In this document: positions 7,577 through 12,959 of the stretch, piece after piece
Numbering within the stretch: position 1 is the first letter of the stretch
How the letters are laid out: each line of letters opens with the position of its first letter
NCBI GenBank assembly: GCA_902762335.1
Contig: CACWNZ010000011.1
Coordinates: 1-12,959 of the forward strand
DNA from: an uncultured Ruminococcus sp.
GTDB lineage: Bacteria; Bacillota; Clostridia; Oscillospirales; Acutalibacteraceae
Direction of reading: 5' to 3'
Length of the DNA: 12,959 nucleotides
Notes under the pieces: generated by a model
Database searches by the model: none
What the model saw: the letters and a program-made list of their open reading frames with translations, nothing else
Told to the model about the DNA's origin: nothing
Translations under genes and position numbers: made by a program

Positions 7577-7616
7577 GTTATAAACCTGTTCATAGTGACG
7601 TCATCGGGGGTGGGAA
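7577..7616 (-). promoter_or_regulatory. Putative promoter with C-rich motif, before the lipoprotein gene
   Basis: On the minus strand TTCCCACCC (7608-7616) is followed after 25 bases by TATAAC (7577-7582). A weak -35 candidate, ATGACG, sits 16 bases before the -10 and overlaps the palindrome TGACGTCA. Transcription would start near 7570, about 40 bases before the lipoprotein ATG. This would be an internal promoter for the lipoprotein-kinase-vWA-PP2C genes. Confidence 0.5.
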
Positions 7617-7622
7617 GCTTTA

Positions 7623-7647
7623 TCGTGCCTGCTCGGGGCAGGCACGA
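7623..7647 (-). other. Perfect hairpin after the membrane-protein gene
   Basis: A 10-base-pair perfect stem (TCGTGCCTGC / GCAGGCACGA) with a five-base loop, ten bases after the stop codon of the membrane-protein gene on the minus strand. It is followed by TAAAGCTTCCC rather than a U-tract, so it is not a standard intrinsic terminator. It could be a partial terminator, a 3'-end stabiliser or a processing site separating the upstream genes from the lipoprotein/kinase part of the operon. Confidence 0.6.
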
Positions 7648-7656
7648 CACACAGCC

Positions 7657-8589
7657 TCATTCATCGTCCTCATATCCCTCCTCTCTCTCTTCGGGAGCTT
7701 CAGCGTCAGACTCCTCCCTGTCGGGAACGTCAGCAGGGAAAACGGGCGCAGGCGGCTTTTCCGGCAGGGCAGCAAGTCTTGACGGATAGTATAAGGGTGA
7801 AGCGGTCACGGCTATATTCTGAGCGTAATGTATGTGCTCGGGGATATTCCAGAAGGACATATAGATCTCTCTCACCTTCTCCTTGAGGCTCTGATTGAGA
7901 TTATCGACCTCTGACAGACAGTTGTTCAGACTGACAAGGCGCTTTCCGTCATCCTGAGCCTCGGTCTCATTCATGAGCATTGCATTTTTTATTGCCAGCG
8001 CCTCTGCGTTCAGCTCCTCTATCTCACGCTCTTTTTTCTGAATGTCGAGTCGGAGCTTGTATTGACCTCGGAGGCAAGAAAGACAGAAAGCAACAACCGA
8101 TGTGAATATCGGTGAAAGGGTAAAGAGTATCTGCGTGAAGAGGTTAAGCCTCTTCACCCTGTCGTCCGCTCCGGACTTGTCAGCCTCGGGCTCGGTATCA
8201 TCGGCAGGCGATGAAGCAAAATAATCTATGCTGCCATCACTGCTTACGACCGGAGCGGAGTCTGAGATCGCATCACTATTCATCAGCCTCATGCAGCCCA
8301 TCGCTGTTGCCGCAGTACCAAAAGCGAGAATAAGAAACACAACGCAGATCCTTGACAGGGTCGAATTCCTGAGCCGTTCGCCGCAAATGTGACCGATAAG
8401 CATAACAGTCGCGTCAATAGCGATTGCAAGCACAAGAGCGCCTGAGTAAATGGTTTCTTCGTTGTCGTTAGAGAATGTGGCAAACAGTGAGTAAAGCACG
8501 AACCAATCGAGGACAATGAGACCTATGTTTATCGCAAGATATACCGGCAGGCTGAGAAAGATGCTGTGCGGAATGAGATTCTTCTTCAT
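7657..8589 (-). CDS. Four-helix membrane protein with cytoplasmic coiled coil, unknown family
   Basis: The product has 310 residues from ATG 8587-8589, chosen because GAGAGGT lies just upstream; a second in-frame ATG at 8611-8613 (MNEREVNI) is less well placed. Four hydrophobic segments are visible at about 10-36, 48-66, 77-98 and 148-170. A Ser/Asp/Glu-rich loop of about 45 residues lies between the third and fourth and, by the positive-inside rule, might be cytoplasmic or external; the topology is not settled. After the last helix comes a basic RGQYKLR stretch and a coiled coil (about 176-240, e.g. EREIEELNAEALAIKNAM), then a Pro-rich and finally strongly acidic tail (EEREEGYEDDE). I do not recognise the family. 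Placed between two small unknown proteins and the lipoprotein gene, it is a candidate membrane hub linking outside signal to the cytoplasmic kinase triad (inference). Confidence 0.85.
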   Translation of the reverse strand: MKKNLIPHSIFLSLPVYLAINIGLIVLDWFVLYSLFATFSNDNEETIYSGALVLAIAIDATVMLIGHICGERLRNSTLSRICVVFLILAFGTAATAMGCMRLMNSDAISDSAPVVSSDGSIDYFASSPADDTEPEADKSGADDRVKRLNLFTQILFTLSPIFTSVVAFCLSCLRGQYKLRLDIQKKEREIEELNAEALAIKNAMLMNETEAQDDGKRLVSLNNCLSEVDNLNQSLKEKVREIYMSFWNIPEHIHYAQNIAVTASPLYYPSRLAALPEKPPAPVFPADVPDREESDAEAPEEREEGYEDDE

Positions 8590-8617
8590 AATATTTACCT
8601 CTCTTTCATTCATCGGT

Positions 8618-9103
8618 TTATGCCGACGCACCCGCGGCTGCAGGTGCGGTGTCGGTGCTGTTCTCTGTATCTGCGTCTGCGCTCTTACGATAAACTGTCT
8701 GTGAGTACAGGTATTTTTCATACAGCAGGTCGAGCTGATTCCGGACGGAGGTAAGCTCATGTCTTATCTCAAGAAGTCTGCTTCTTGCGGCAGCGTCGCT
8801 GTTTTCATGATGTGAACTTGCCTCGTAATATCGACGGTAGAGTCCTATTTTCTCCTTGATGCACTCTTCATCGATCAGGTTCCACTCACCTGAATACCAG
8901 CCGTACAGGTCAAAGCTGTTATTATGCACTGCCTTGCTGCACTTCTCACGGGTCTCTTCAAGGAGGCGGTCTCCATACTTCTTGAACTCGCTGCTGAGCG
9001 TGACAGGTTTGTCACGGTATTCCTCTATCTGCTTGATTCTGCGCTCATGACTTGAAAACAGCGAGATCACCTTTGTTTTGATAGATGTGATAATGTTTGC
9101 CAT
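8618..9103 (-). CDS. Small helical protein, unknown function
   Basis: The product has 161 residues from ATG 9101-9103, with an excellent AAAGGAGG eight bases upstream. No family is recognised. The N-terminus (MANIITSIKTKVISLF) is amphipathic rather than a signal peptide. The body (about 15-140) is helical and charged (e.g. RRIKQIEEYRDK, EEKYLYSQTVYR-like pattern near the end), and the C-terminal 20 residues are a disordered Ala/Thr/Asp-rich tail (DTAPAAAGASA). The next gene starts about 28 bases past its stop, so the two are co-transcribed. It is likely cytoplasmic and may attach peripherally to the membrane through the amphipathic N-terminus; function is unknown. Confidence 0.8.
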   Translation of the reverse strand: MANIITSIKTKVISLFSSHERRIKQIEEYRDKPVTLSSEFKKYGDRLLEETREKCSKAVHNNSFDLYGWYSGEWNLIDEECIKEKIGLYRRYYEASSHHENSDAAARSRLLEIRHELTSVRNQLDLLYEKYLYSQTVYRKSADADTENSTDTAPAAAGASA

Positions 9104-9121
9104 ACTCTTTTCCTCCTTTTA

Positions 9122-9664
9122 TTAAGTCGCAGTGATCGCCGGAAGCGTCTTTCTGAGTTCATCGGGTATACTGTTGAAAAGAGACTTCAACCCATGTACA
9201 ACGGGCGGCTTGCCAAGCTCGGGGTCAAGCTTTGAGATACTTGAATTATCCCCCGGGGAGACCCCCAGGTAGAGACTTGCCCCCGAATAGTAAGCGAAGA
9301 GACGGCGTTCCACCCTTTGAACATAGCTGAGGTATAAGTCTGCATACTTTTCCTGTGAATAAAACAAAGCAAGATATTTACTTACAATATCGCTTGTTTT
9401 CTGAAAAAGTATAAAGTCATTGAATCCTTTGCTCACCGGTGATACGCTTTGAGCAAAGGTACGGACAGAGCTGATGCTTTCGGCAAGCTTTGTTTCAAGC
9501 TCTCTGCTTTTTCCCTTATTTACGGCGATGGTGAGCTTCTGCTTCTTCTTCCTTACCTTGTTGACAAGCTTCACCGCGAAGGGACTGAGCGAAAGCCCCG
9601 TCGAAGCATCGATAGTGAAGATATCGCGCTTTGCGTCGTGGATTCCCTTGGTCTGTTCAAACAT
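9122..9664 (-). CDS. First gene of the leftward set, unknown function
   Basis: The product has 180 residues from ATG 9662-9664. The in-frame GTG at 9671-9673 is part of the ribosome binding site AGGAGTG and is not the start. I do not recognise the family. The N-terminal half is basic (residues about 37-53, including KVRKKKQKL), and the rest is helical with aromatic-rich stretches (LALFYSQEKYADLYLSY). The C-terminal 40 residues are less ordered (KLDPELGKPPVVHGLKSL). No signal peptide or membrane segment is evident. It heads the leftward gene set directly behind a C-rich-motif promoter with a perfect TATAAT, and its stop is 18 bases before the next gene's start. Confidence 0.8.
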   Translation of the reverse strand: MFEQTKGIHDAKRDIFTIDASTGLSLSPFAVKLVNKVRKKKQKLTIAVNKGKSRELETKLAESISSVRTFAQSVSPVSKGFNDFILFQKTSDIVSKYLALFYSQEKYADLYLSYVQRVERRLFAYYSGASLYLGVSPGDNSSISKLDPELGKPPVVHGLKSLFNSIPDELRKTLPAITAT

Positions 9665-9694
9665 GATGATCACTCCTTTTGCTTTATACTAATA

Positions 9695-9733
9695 ATTATA
9701 ACTCCGCGATCCGTAAGCTCGGGGGGGTGGGAA
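9695..9733 (-). promoter_or_regulatory. Putative promoter with C-rich motif, before the first leftward gene
   Basis: On the minus strand TTCCCACCC (9725-9733) is followed after 24 bases by a perfect TATAAT (9695-9700). The position expected for a -35 box lies in CCCGAGCT-like sequence with no TTGACA similarity, which fits a promoter that needs an activator. Transcription would start near 9688, about 25 bases before the ATG at 9662-9664. Confidence 0.6.
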
Positions 9734-9744
9734 GGGTCAGGATC

Positions 9745-9781
9745 ATATCAGCAGGAAAAAATCGTTTCTTCCTGCTGATAT
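9745..9781. repeat. 13-bp perfect inverted repeat in the divergent control region
   Basis: ATATCAGCAGGAA (9745-9757) and TTCCTGCTGATAT (9769-9781) are exact reverse complements separated by 11 bases. The element lies between the two same-orientation copies of the C-rich motif (9725-9733 and 9817-9825). No T-tract follows on either strand. Lying between divergent genes, it is more likely an operator or leader-RNA structure than a terminator. Confidence 0.75.
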
Positions 9782-9785
9782 AAAA

Positions 9786-9825
9786 ATGATATCACGCACT
9801 GCTCTTTCTTCGGCAAGGGTGGGAA
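9786..9825 (-). promoter_or_regulatory. Second putative C-rich-motif promoter, farther upstream
   Basis: On the minus strand TTCCCACCC (9817-9825) is followed after 25 bases by TATCAT (9786-9791), a 5/6 match to the -10 consensus. TTGCCG lies directly after the motif. A transcript would begin near 9779, inside the right arm of the 13-base inverted repeat. The motif is also about 70 bases upstream of the rightward gene's expected start, so it might serve either side. Confidence 0.4.
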
Positions 9826-9855
9826 GCCTTACCCCGTTCGTAACAGTCGATAAGG

Positions 9856-9884
9856 TTGACATTCCTTTTTTTGACAATTATAAT
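9856..9884 (+). promoter_or_regulatory. Consensus housekeeping promoter for the 862-residue gene
   Basis: TTGACA (9856-9861), a 17-base spacer and TATAAT (9879-9884) match the sigma-70/sigma-A consensus exactly. Transcription would start near 9891, leaving a leader of about 59 bases before the ATG at 9950. A second TTGACA (9871-9876) lies within the spacer. Such a promoter is expected to be strong and not to need the activator implied for the other promoters, unless repressed. Confidence 0.85.
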
Positions 9885-9949
9885 AATTACAGTAAAAAAG
9901 CATAAAAAGCTTTATCCTTGTGAAAAACAACAGTAAGGAGTTGAAATAT

Positions 9950-12538
9950 ATGTTTACAGAACGAGGTCGGGAATTTACCCGCACTATTTTTGAGGGACTG
10001 GAAGAAAAAAAGGTGACCGCATATCTTAATACAGGGGCAGGGAGAAGCGAAGTAAAGGGCATACTCAACAAGCTCGCAGACGCCCGCGACGACGAGAGAC
10101 CCGCCCTGATGGGTGAGCTCAATAATATATGCCGGGAGTATGGCGTAGATATTGAGCTGATGAAGGAATCGAATGAGAATTTTCTTAACAGCTTTCCCGA
10201 TAAGGACGACATTCTCGACGGCTTGATGACGTTTTTTTACGATATATCCCACAGGGCGCCGACACCGAGCGAATACATGACCCGACTGACGGATACTCTT
10301 ATCCGCATAGGGAAATTTCCCGAATTCGAGTCTGCCGATCCGAACGAGCCCACACGTCTCAAGATACTTAAGCGTTACATAGCCGGCAGTCCCAAGAATT
10401 GGAAAAGCTACGATCTTAGCTATTTTTACAGAATTGCCGCAGAGCGCATGAATGATAAGAAGGAGTCGGAGCTTTCCCCCGTTATGGTGGCGAGCTGTAT
10501 GGACGACGCTGTTTTTGACATTCTGAACAACGATATAGAGATAAGACCCTCTGAGATGGTCGGGCTCATTGTCAATCAGGCCGACGCTCTGATTGAACGC
10601 GCCAAGAATGAGCCCGAATCAAACAAGAGCGTTTTTTCCGATATCACCTTCAGCACAGAAGCCCGTGAATTTCTCATCCGATTCTGCGAGGAGCATGGCA
10701 TCGACACCGGCTCGGACAGCGTATATTCGCTTCTTGTCTCTCTTTATAAAGGGCTGTCGGAGGATATCAATGCGGCTGATGCCCTTGATCTGCATGGAAA
10801 GCTCCTGAGTGACAGACTTGACGAGGAATTCCGCAGTACCCTGAGAACGGTAAAATACACCGACAAAAACAATAACCTCAAAACCGCCCGAGATCTGTGG
10901 AAATACCGCAAGAGAGATTTTATAAGGATCGCCGAAAAAGCCGCGCTTGCGGCGGATGCCGTTAAGGCGAGAACTCTTCTTGAGAACTGCCGCAGCTTAG
11001 CGGACGGCTATTTCGGCAGGAACAGCCGCAAAAACAAGGCGAATCTCTATATTTACGCTATAATGTTCGGCATGACCTGTGACCGGGGCATCAGAGACCG
11101 GCGCATCAACGAAACGGATATCAGCAAAAATCTTTTCGAGGATCTCTATTGCGATAACATGACGCGCTTTTTAGCCGACAGTGTCAATACCTCAATGGAG
11201 ACCGAGCCTGAAGGCGCAGGAATAAACTACAAGAATTTTATTGACATGATCTATATCTATTTTCTTGTAAACGGAACGGACGAACTGCCCGGCACCCGTG
11301 CAGACAAGGCGTTAGCGGTCATCAAGGAATGTATCAAAAAGGCATCGGCAGCCACGTCCGACGATAACGGCAGGCTGCCGCGTGAAGAGCTGCTTGAGGA
11401 TAAGGATGCCACCTACCGATACCGCACTGAAGTATCGGGCATCGTGCTGAACTGTTCCGAGGATCAGCTGACAGACACGATCATCAAGCATTTCAGCATA
11501 CCCTCAAGCTTAACTGCCGAAAATATCTCCCGGGTCGTAAACAGCGCGACAGCGATGAGAGACTTTGAAGAAATACTTCAGGATATCGAGGAGGATACTC
11601 TCAAAGAGCAGATATCCAAGTATTACAAGAACACTTCAAGGACTGTTTCGGAAGAAGATCAACGCTGCTACGTGCAAAGGCAGCGCTTTAACAGACAGTT
11701 TCTTGATATGCTGACCAAGCGCTATGATTACGATCCGGCGTTTATAAATATGACCAAAGCTATCAGTGACCGCGTTGAAGAATTCAACGGTCTTACGCTG
11801 AAATACAGGCTCATGGAGACGGCACTCAAGGTCCTGTACTTTGCCCGTCAGCCGGTATTGTCAGAAAATCTTGCCCGGGAGATAGGCTGCTGCATCAGCG
11901 CCGAAATATCCGGAGATATCGCCGCCGCAATGATCGATGATCTTATAAGGCTGGGCTTTGATATTGAGAAAAGCACCGAGACCATGCGTATCAATGAAGG
12001 CACACTGTACGAGGGTCCGATACATAAGTGCTACTACGGTGTACACGTTATGGATAAACCGCCTGAGACGGATACCGACCGGACTATAGCCGAGCAGCTT
12101 TTCAGACCAACGGGCACGTTCTATCAGCTCAATTCCCGCAGATATCCCGACAAGCCTCTGCTCCGGAAAATAATGGACAGCATGCCTTCACACTATACAC
12201 ACGATGAATACGACTCGGACAGGAGGGTCATCAAACTGCTGCGGGCTGCCGATCAGAAACCCCTCATCGTCACCCGCAGCCGTCTGCTGTCAGCTATAGC
12301 CAACAAGTATATGTACGATGACGCAGAGCTGCCCGTCCAGTTTTCTCCCGAGAGTGACGATATGTATTTTCTTGGGGACCTGCATGAGCCCGCCGATGTG
12401 TTCACGGTTTTTGAGGCTGCGGCAGACGATATACTTATCGACTCGGGATTTCAGCCCCTTAACGCGAAGAATGTCTATGATATGTATCTTTTTATCGCCA
12501 TACTTGTGTATTTCATGTTTAATGATGCCGACAAATGA
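9950..12538 (+). CDS. Large cytoplasmic protein of unrecognised family
   Basis: The product has 862 residues. The ATG at 9950-9952 is preferred over GTG 9920 because AAGGAG (9935-9940) sits nine bases before it. I recognise no family. The sequence is charged and mostly helical throughout, with no signal peptide and no low-complexity linker. Noted stretches are an N-terminal region MFTERGREFTRTIFEGL, a Lys/Arg-rich segment around residues 310-330 (RDLWKYRKRDFIRIAEK), and a region near residue 570 with many aromatic and basic residues. A hydrophobic segment close to the C-terminus (YLFIAILVYFMF) could be a buried helix or a tail anchor. No nuclease, helicase, NTPase or kinase motif is visible. 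It is the only large rightward gene and shares the control region with the leftward set. It precedes the second PP2C by 62 bases, which suggests it belongs to the same system. Confidence 0.85.
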   Translation: MFTERGREFTRTIFEGLEEKKVTAYLNTGAGRSEVKGILNKLADARDDERPALMGELNNICREYGVDIELMKESNENFLNSFPDKDDILDGLMTFFYDISHRAPTPSEYMTRLTDTLIRIGKFPEFESADPNEPTRLKILKRYIAGSPKNWKSYDLSYFYRIAAERMNDKKESELSPVMVASCMDDAVFDILNNDIEIRPSEMVGLIVNQADALIERAKNEPESNKSVFSDITFSTEAREFLIRFCEEHGIDTGSDSVYSLLVSLYKGLSEDINAADALDLHGKLLSDRLDEEFRSTLRTVKYTDKNNNLKTARDLWKYRKRDFIRIAEKAALAADAVKARTLLENCRSLADGYFGRNSRKNKANLYIYAIMFGMTCDRGIRDRRINETDISKNLFEDLYCDNMTRFLADSVNTSMETEPEGAGINYKNFIDMIYIYFLVNGTDELPGTRADKALAVIKECIKKASAATSDDNGRLPREELLEDKDATYRYRTEVSGIVLNCSEDQLTDTIIKHFSIPSSLTAENISRVVNSATAMRDFEEILQDIEEDTLKEQISKYYKNTSRTVSEEDQRCYVQRQRFNRQFLDMLTKRYDYDPAFINMTKAISDRVEEFNGLTLKYRLMETALKVLYFARQPVLSENLAREIGCCISAEISGDIAAAMIDDLIRLGFDIEKSTETMRINEGTLYEGPIHKCYYGVHVMDKPPETDTDRTIAEQLFRPTGTFYQLNSRRYPDKPLLRKIMDSMPSHYTHDEYDSDRRVIKLLRAADQKPLIVTRSRLLSAIANKYMYDDAELPVQFSPESDDMYFLGDLHEPADVFTVFEAAADDILIDSGFQPLNAKNVYDMYLFIAILVYFMFNDADK

Positions 12539-12541
12539 GCT

Positions 12542-12580
12542 TTCCCCCACTCCCTTTTCCTCATAACGGCGTTGTATAAT
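12542..12580 (+). promoter_or_regulatory. Putative promoter with C-rich motif, before the second PP2C gene
   Basis: TTCCCCCAC (12542-12550, 7 of 9 matches to TTCCCACCC) is followed after 24 bases by a perfect TATAAT (12575-12580). No -35 box is evident. Transcription would start near 12587, giving a leader of roughly 20 bases. It begins four bases after the stop of the 862-residue gene. Confidence 0.5.
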
Positions 12581-12609
12581 ACAGACAAAAACAAAAGGGA
12601 GTGACTATC

Positions 12610-12959
12610 ATCTCAGAGATACTATTTAAGACAAAGACCGGAGAATATCACAGGCAAAACAATATGCCGTGTGAGGATATAGTCCGGTATAACGACGGCG
12701 GCGACATTGTTGCCGCGGCACTTGCCGACGGCGCCACGTGCTGCTGTCATTCACTTACGGGCGCGCAATGCGCCGCAGAGGCTGTGCTTGACATGATAAA
12801 TACGGAAAGGGACAGACTGTTCGACATGACGGAGGCCGCAGCAGGGCGCCTGCTCATCAGGTATATAATGGCACACCTTCAACGGAAGGGCGTGACAAAA
12901 AACGAGCTGCCGGAATACGGCAGCACACTGCTGGCGGCGGCTGTAAGAAAAAGCGACGG
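12610..12959 (+). CDS. Second PP2C-type phosphatase, partial, possible ATC start
   Basis: The frame is open to the right edge. PP2C motifs seen are an N-terminal basic/His stretch with NMPCEDI (metal-ligand Asp), LADGAT (second metal-ligand Asp) and EYGSTLLAAAV, which matches the GSTL strand of the other PP2C here. Automatic calling would start at GTG 12601-12603. That GTG lies in the ribosome binding site GGGAGTG. Elsewhere in this locus GGAGTG-type sites are followed six bases later by ATG; here that place holds ATC (12610-12612), which I give as the likely start. The usual DGxGS after the second Asp is replaced by DGAT followed by three cysteines. It lies just behind the 862-residue gene with its own C-rich-motif promoter. 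The C-terminus and the remaining metal ligands are outside the window. Confidence 0.8.
   Translation, partial: MSEILFKTKTGEYHRQNNMPCEDIVRYNDGGDIVAAALADGATCCCHSLTGAQCAAEAVLDMINTERDRLFDMTEAAAGRLLIRYIMAHLQRKGVTKNELPEYGSTLLAAAVRKSD

Noticed and set aside
9449..9778. Plus-strand frame across the divergent control region
   Set aside because: Antisense to the first leftward gene and spans the promoter and inverted repeat; no start signal.
9745..9781. Inverted repeat as an intrinsic terminator
   Set aside because: No T-tract on either strand and it lies between divergent starts, where no transcript needs ending.
9829..10252. Two overlapping minus-strand frames over the start of the 862-residue gene
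   Set aside because: They overlap the consensus promoter and gene start, lack ribosome binding sites and have shadow-like composition.

Overview
The window looks like part of a chromosome from an anaerobic Gram-positive bacterium of the Clostridia (Ruminococcus-like). The clues are strong AGGAG/GGAGTG ribosome binding sites, mid-range GC content, a lipoprotein signal peptide, and a radical-SAM activase typical of anaerobes. The taxonomic call is an inference. There are no rRNA, tRNA, CRISPR or insertion-sequence features.

Two divergent gene sets leave a 285-base control region (9665-9949). Leftward (minus strand) lies a run of eleven genes, ending off the left edge. In transcription order they are: two small proteins of unknown function (9122-9664, 8618-9103); a four-helix membrane protein with a coiled coil (7657-8589); a lipoprotein with an OmpA-like C-terminal domain (6209-7528); an atypical Ser/Thr kinase (5160-6203); a TerY-like vWA protein (4386-5150); a PP2C phosphatase fused to a C-terminal winged-helix-like domain (3433-4383); an NrdG-like radical-SAM protein (2758-3360); a protein with a Pro/Lys repeat linker (2047-2754); a coiled-coil protein (654-2033); and a partial membrane/coiled-coil protein (1-590). 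Rightward (plus strand) lie an 862-residue protein of unrecognised family behind a perfect consensus promoter (9950-12538) and a second PP2C phosphatase that runs off the right edge.

The kinase, vWA and PP2C genes are contiguous and match the known TerY-P / YegI-YegK-YegL type phosphorylation triad. Here the triad is embedded in a larger set whose products appear to reach from the cytoplasm (kinase, phosphatases, vWA, radical SAM, coiled coils) through the membrane (four-helix protein, TM/coiled-coil protein) to the cell exterior (OmpA-domain lipoprotein). A cell-envelope phospho-signalling system is the most economical reading, but its signal and output are unknown.

The regulatory DNA is unusual. 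A C-rich motif, TTCCCACCC or a 7/9 match, lies 24-25 bases upstream of a -10-like hexamer at four places, three in front of leftward genes and one in front of the second PP2C. None has a good -35 box. This is the geometry of an activator site centred near -42. The second PP2C also appears to have ATC where the locus-wide ribosome-binding pattern predicts ATG.
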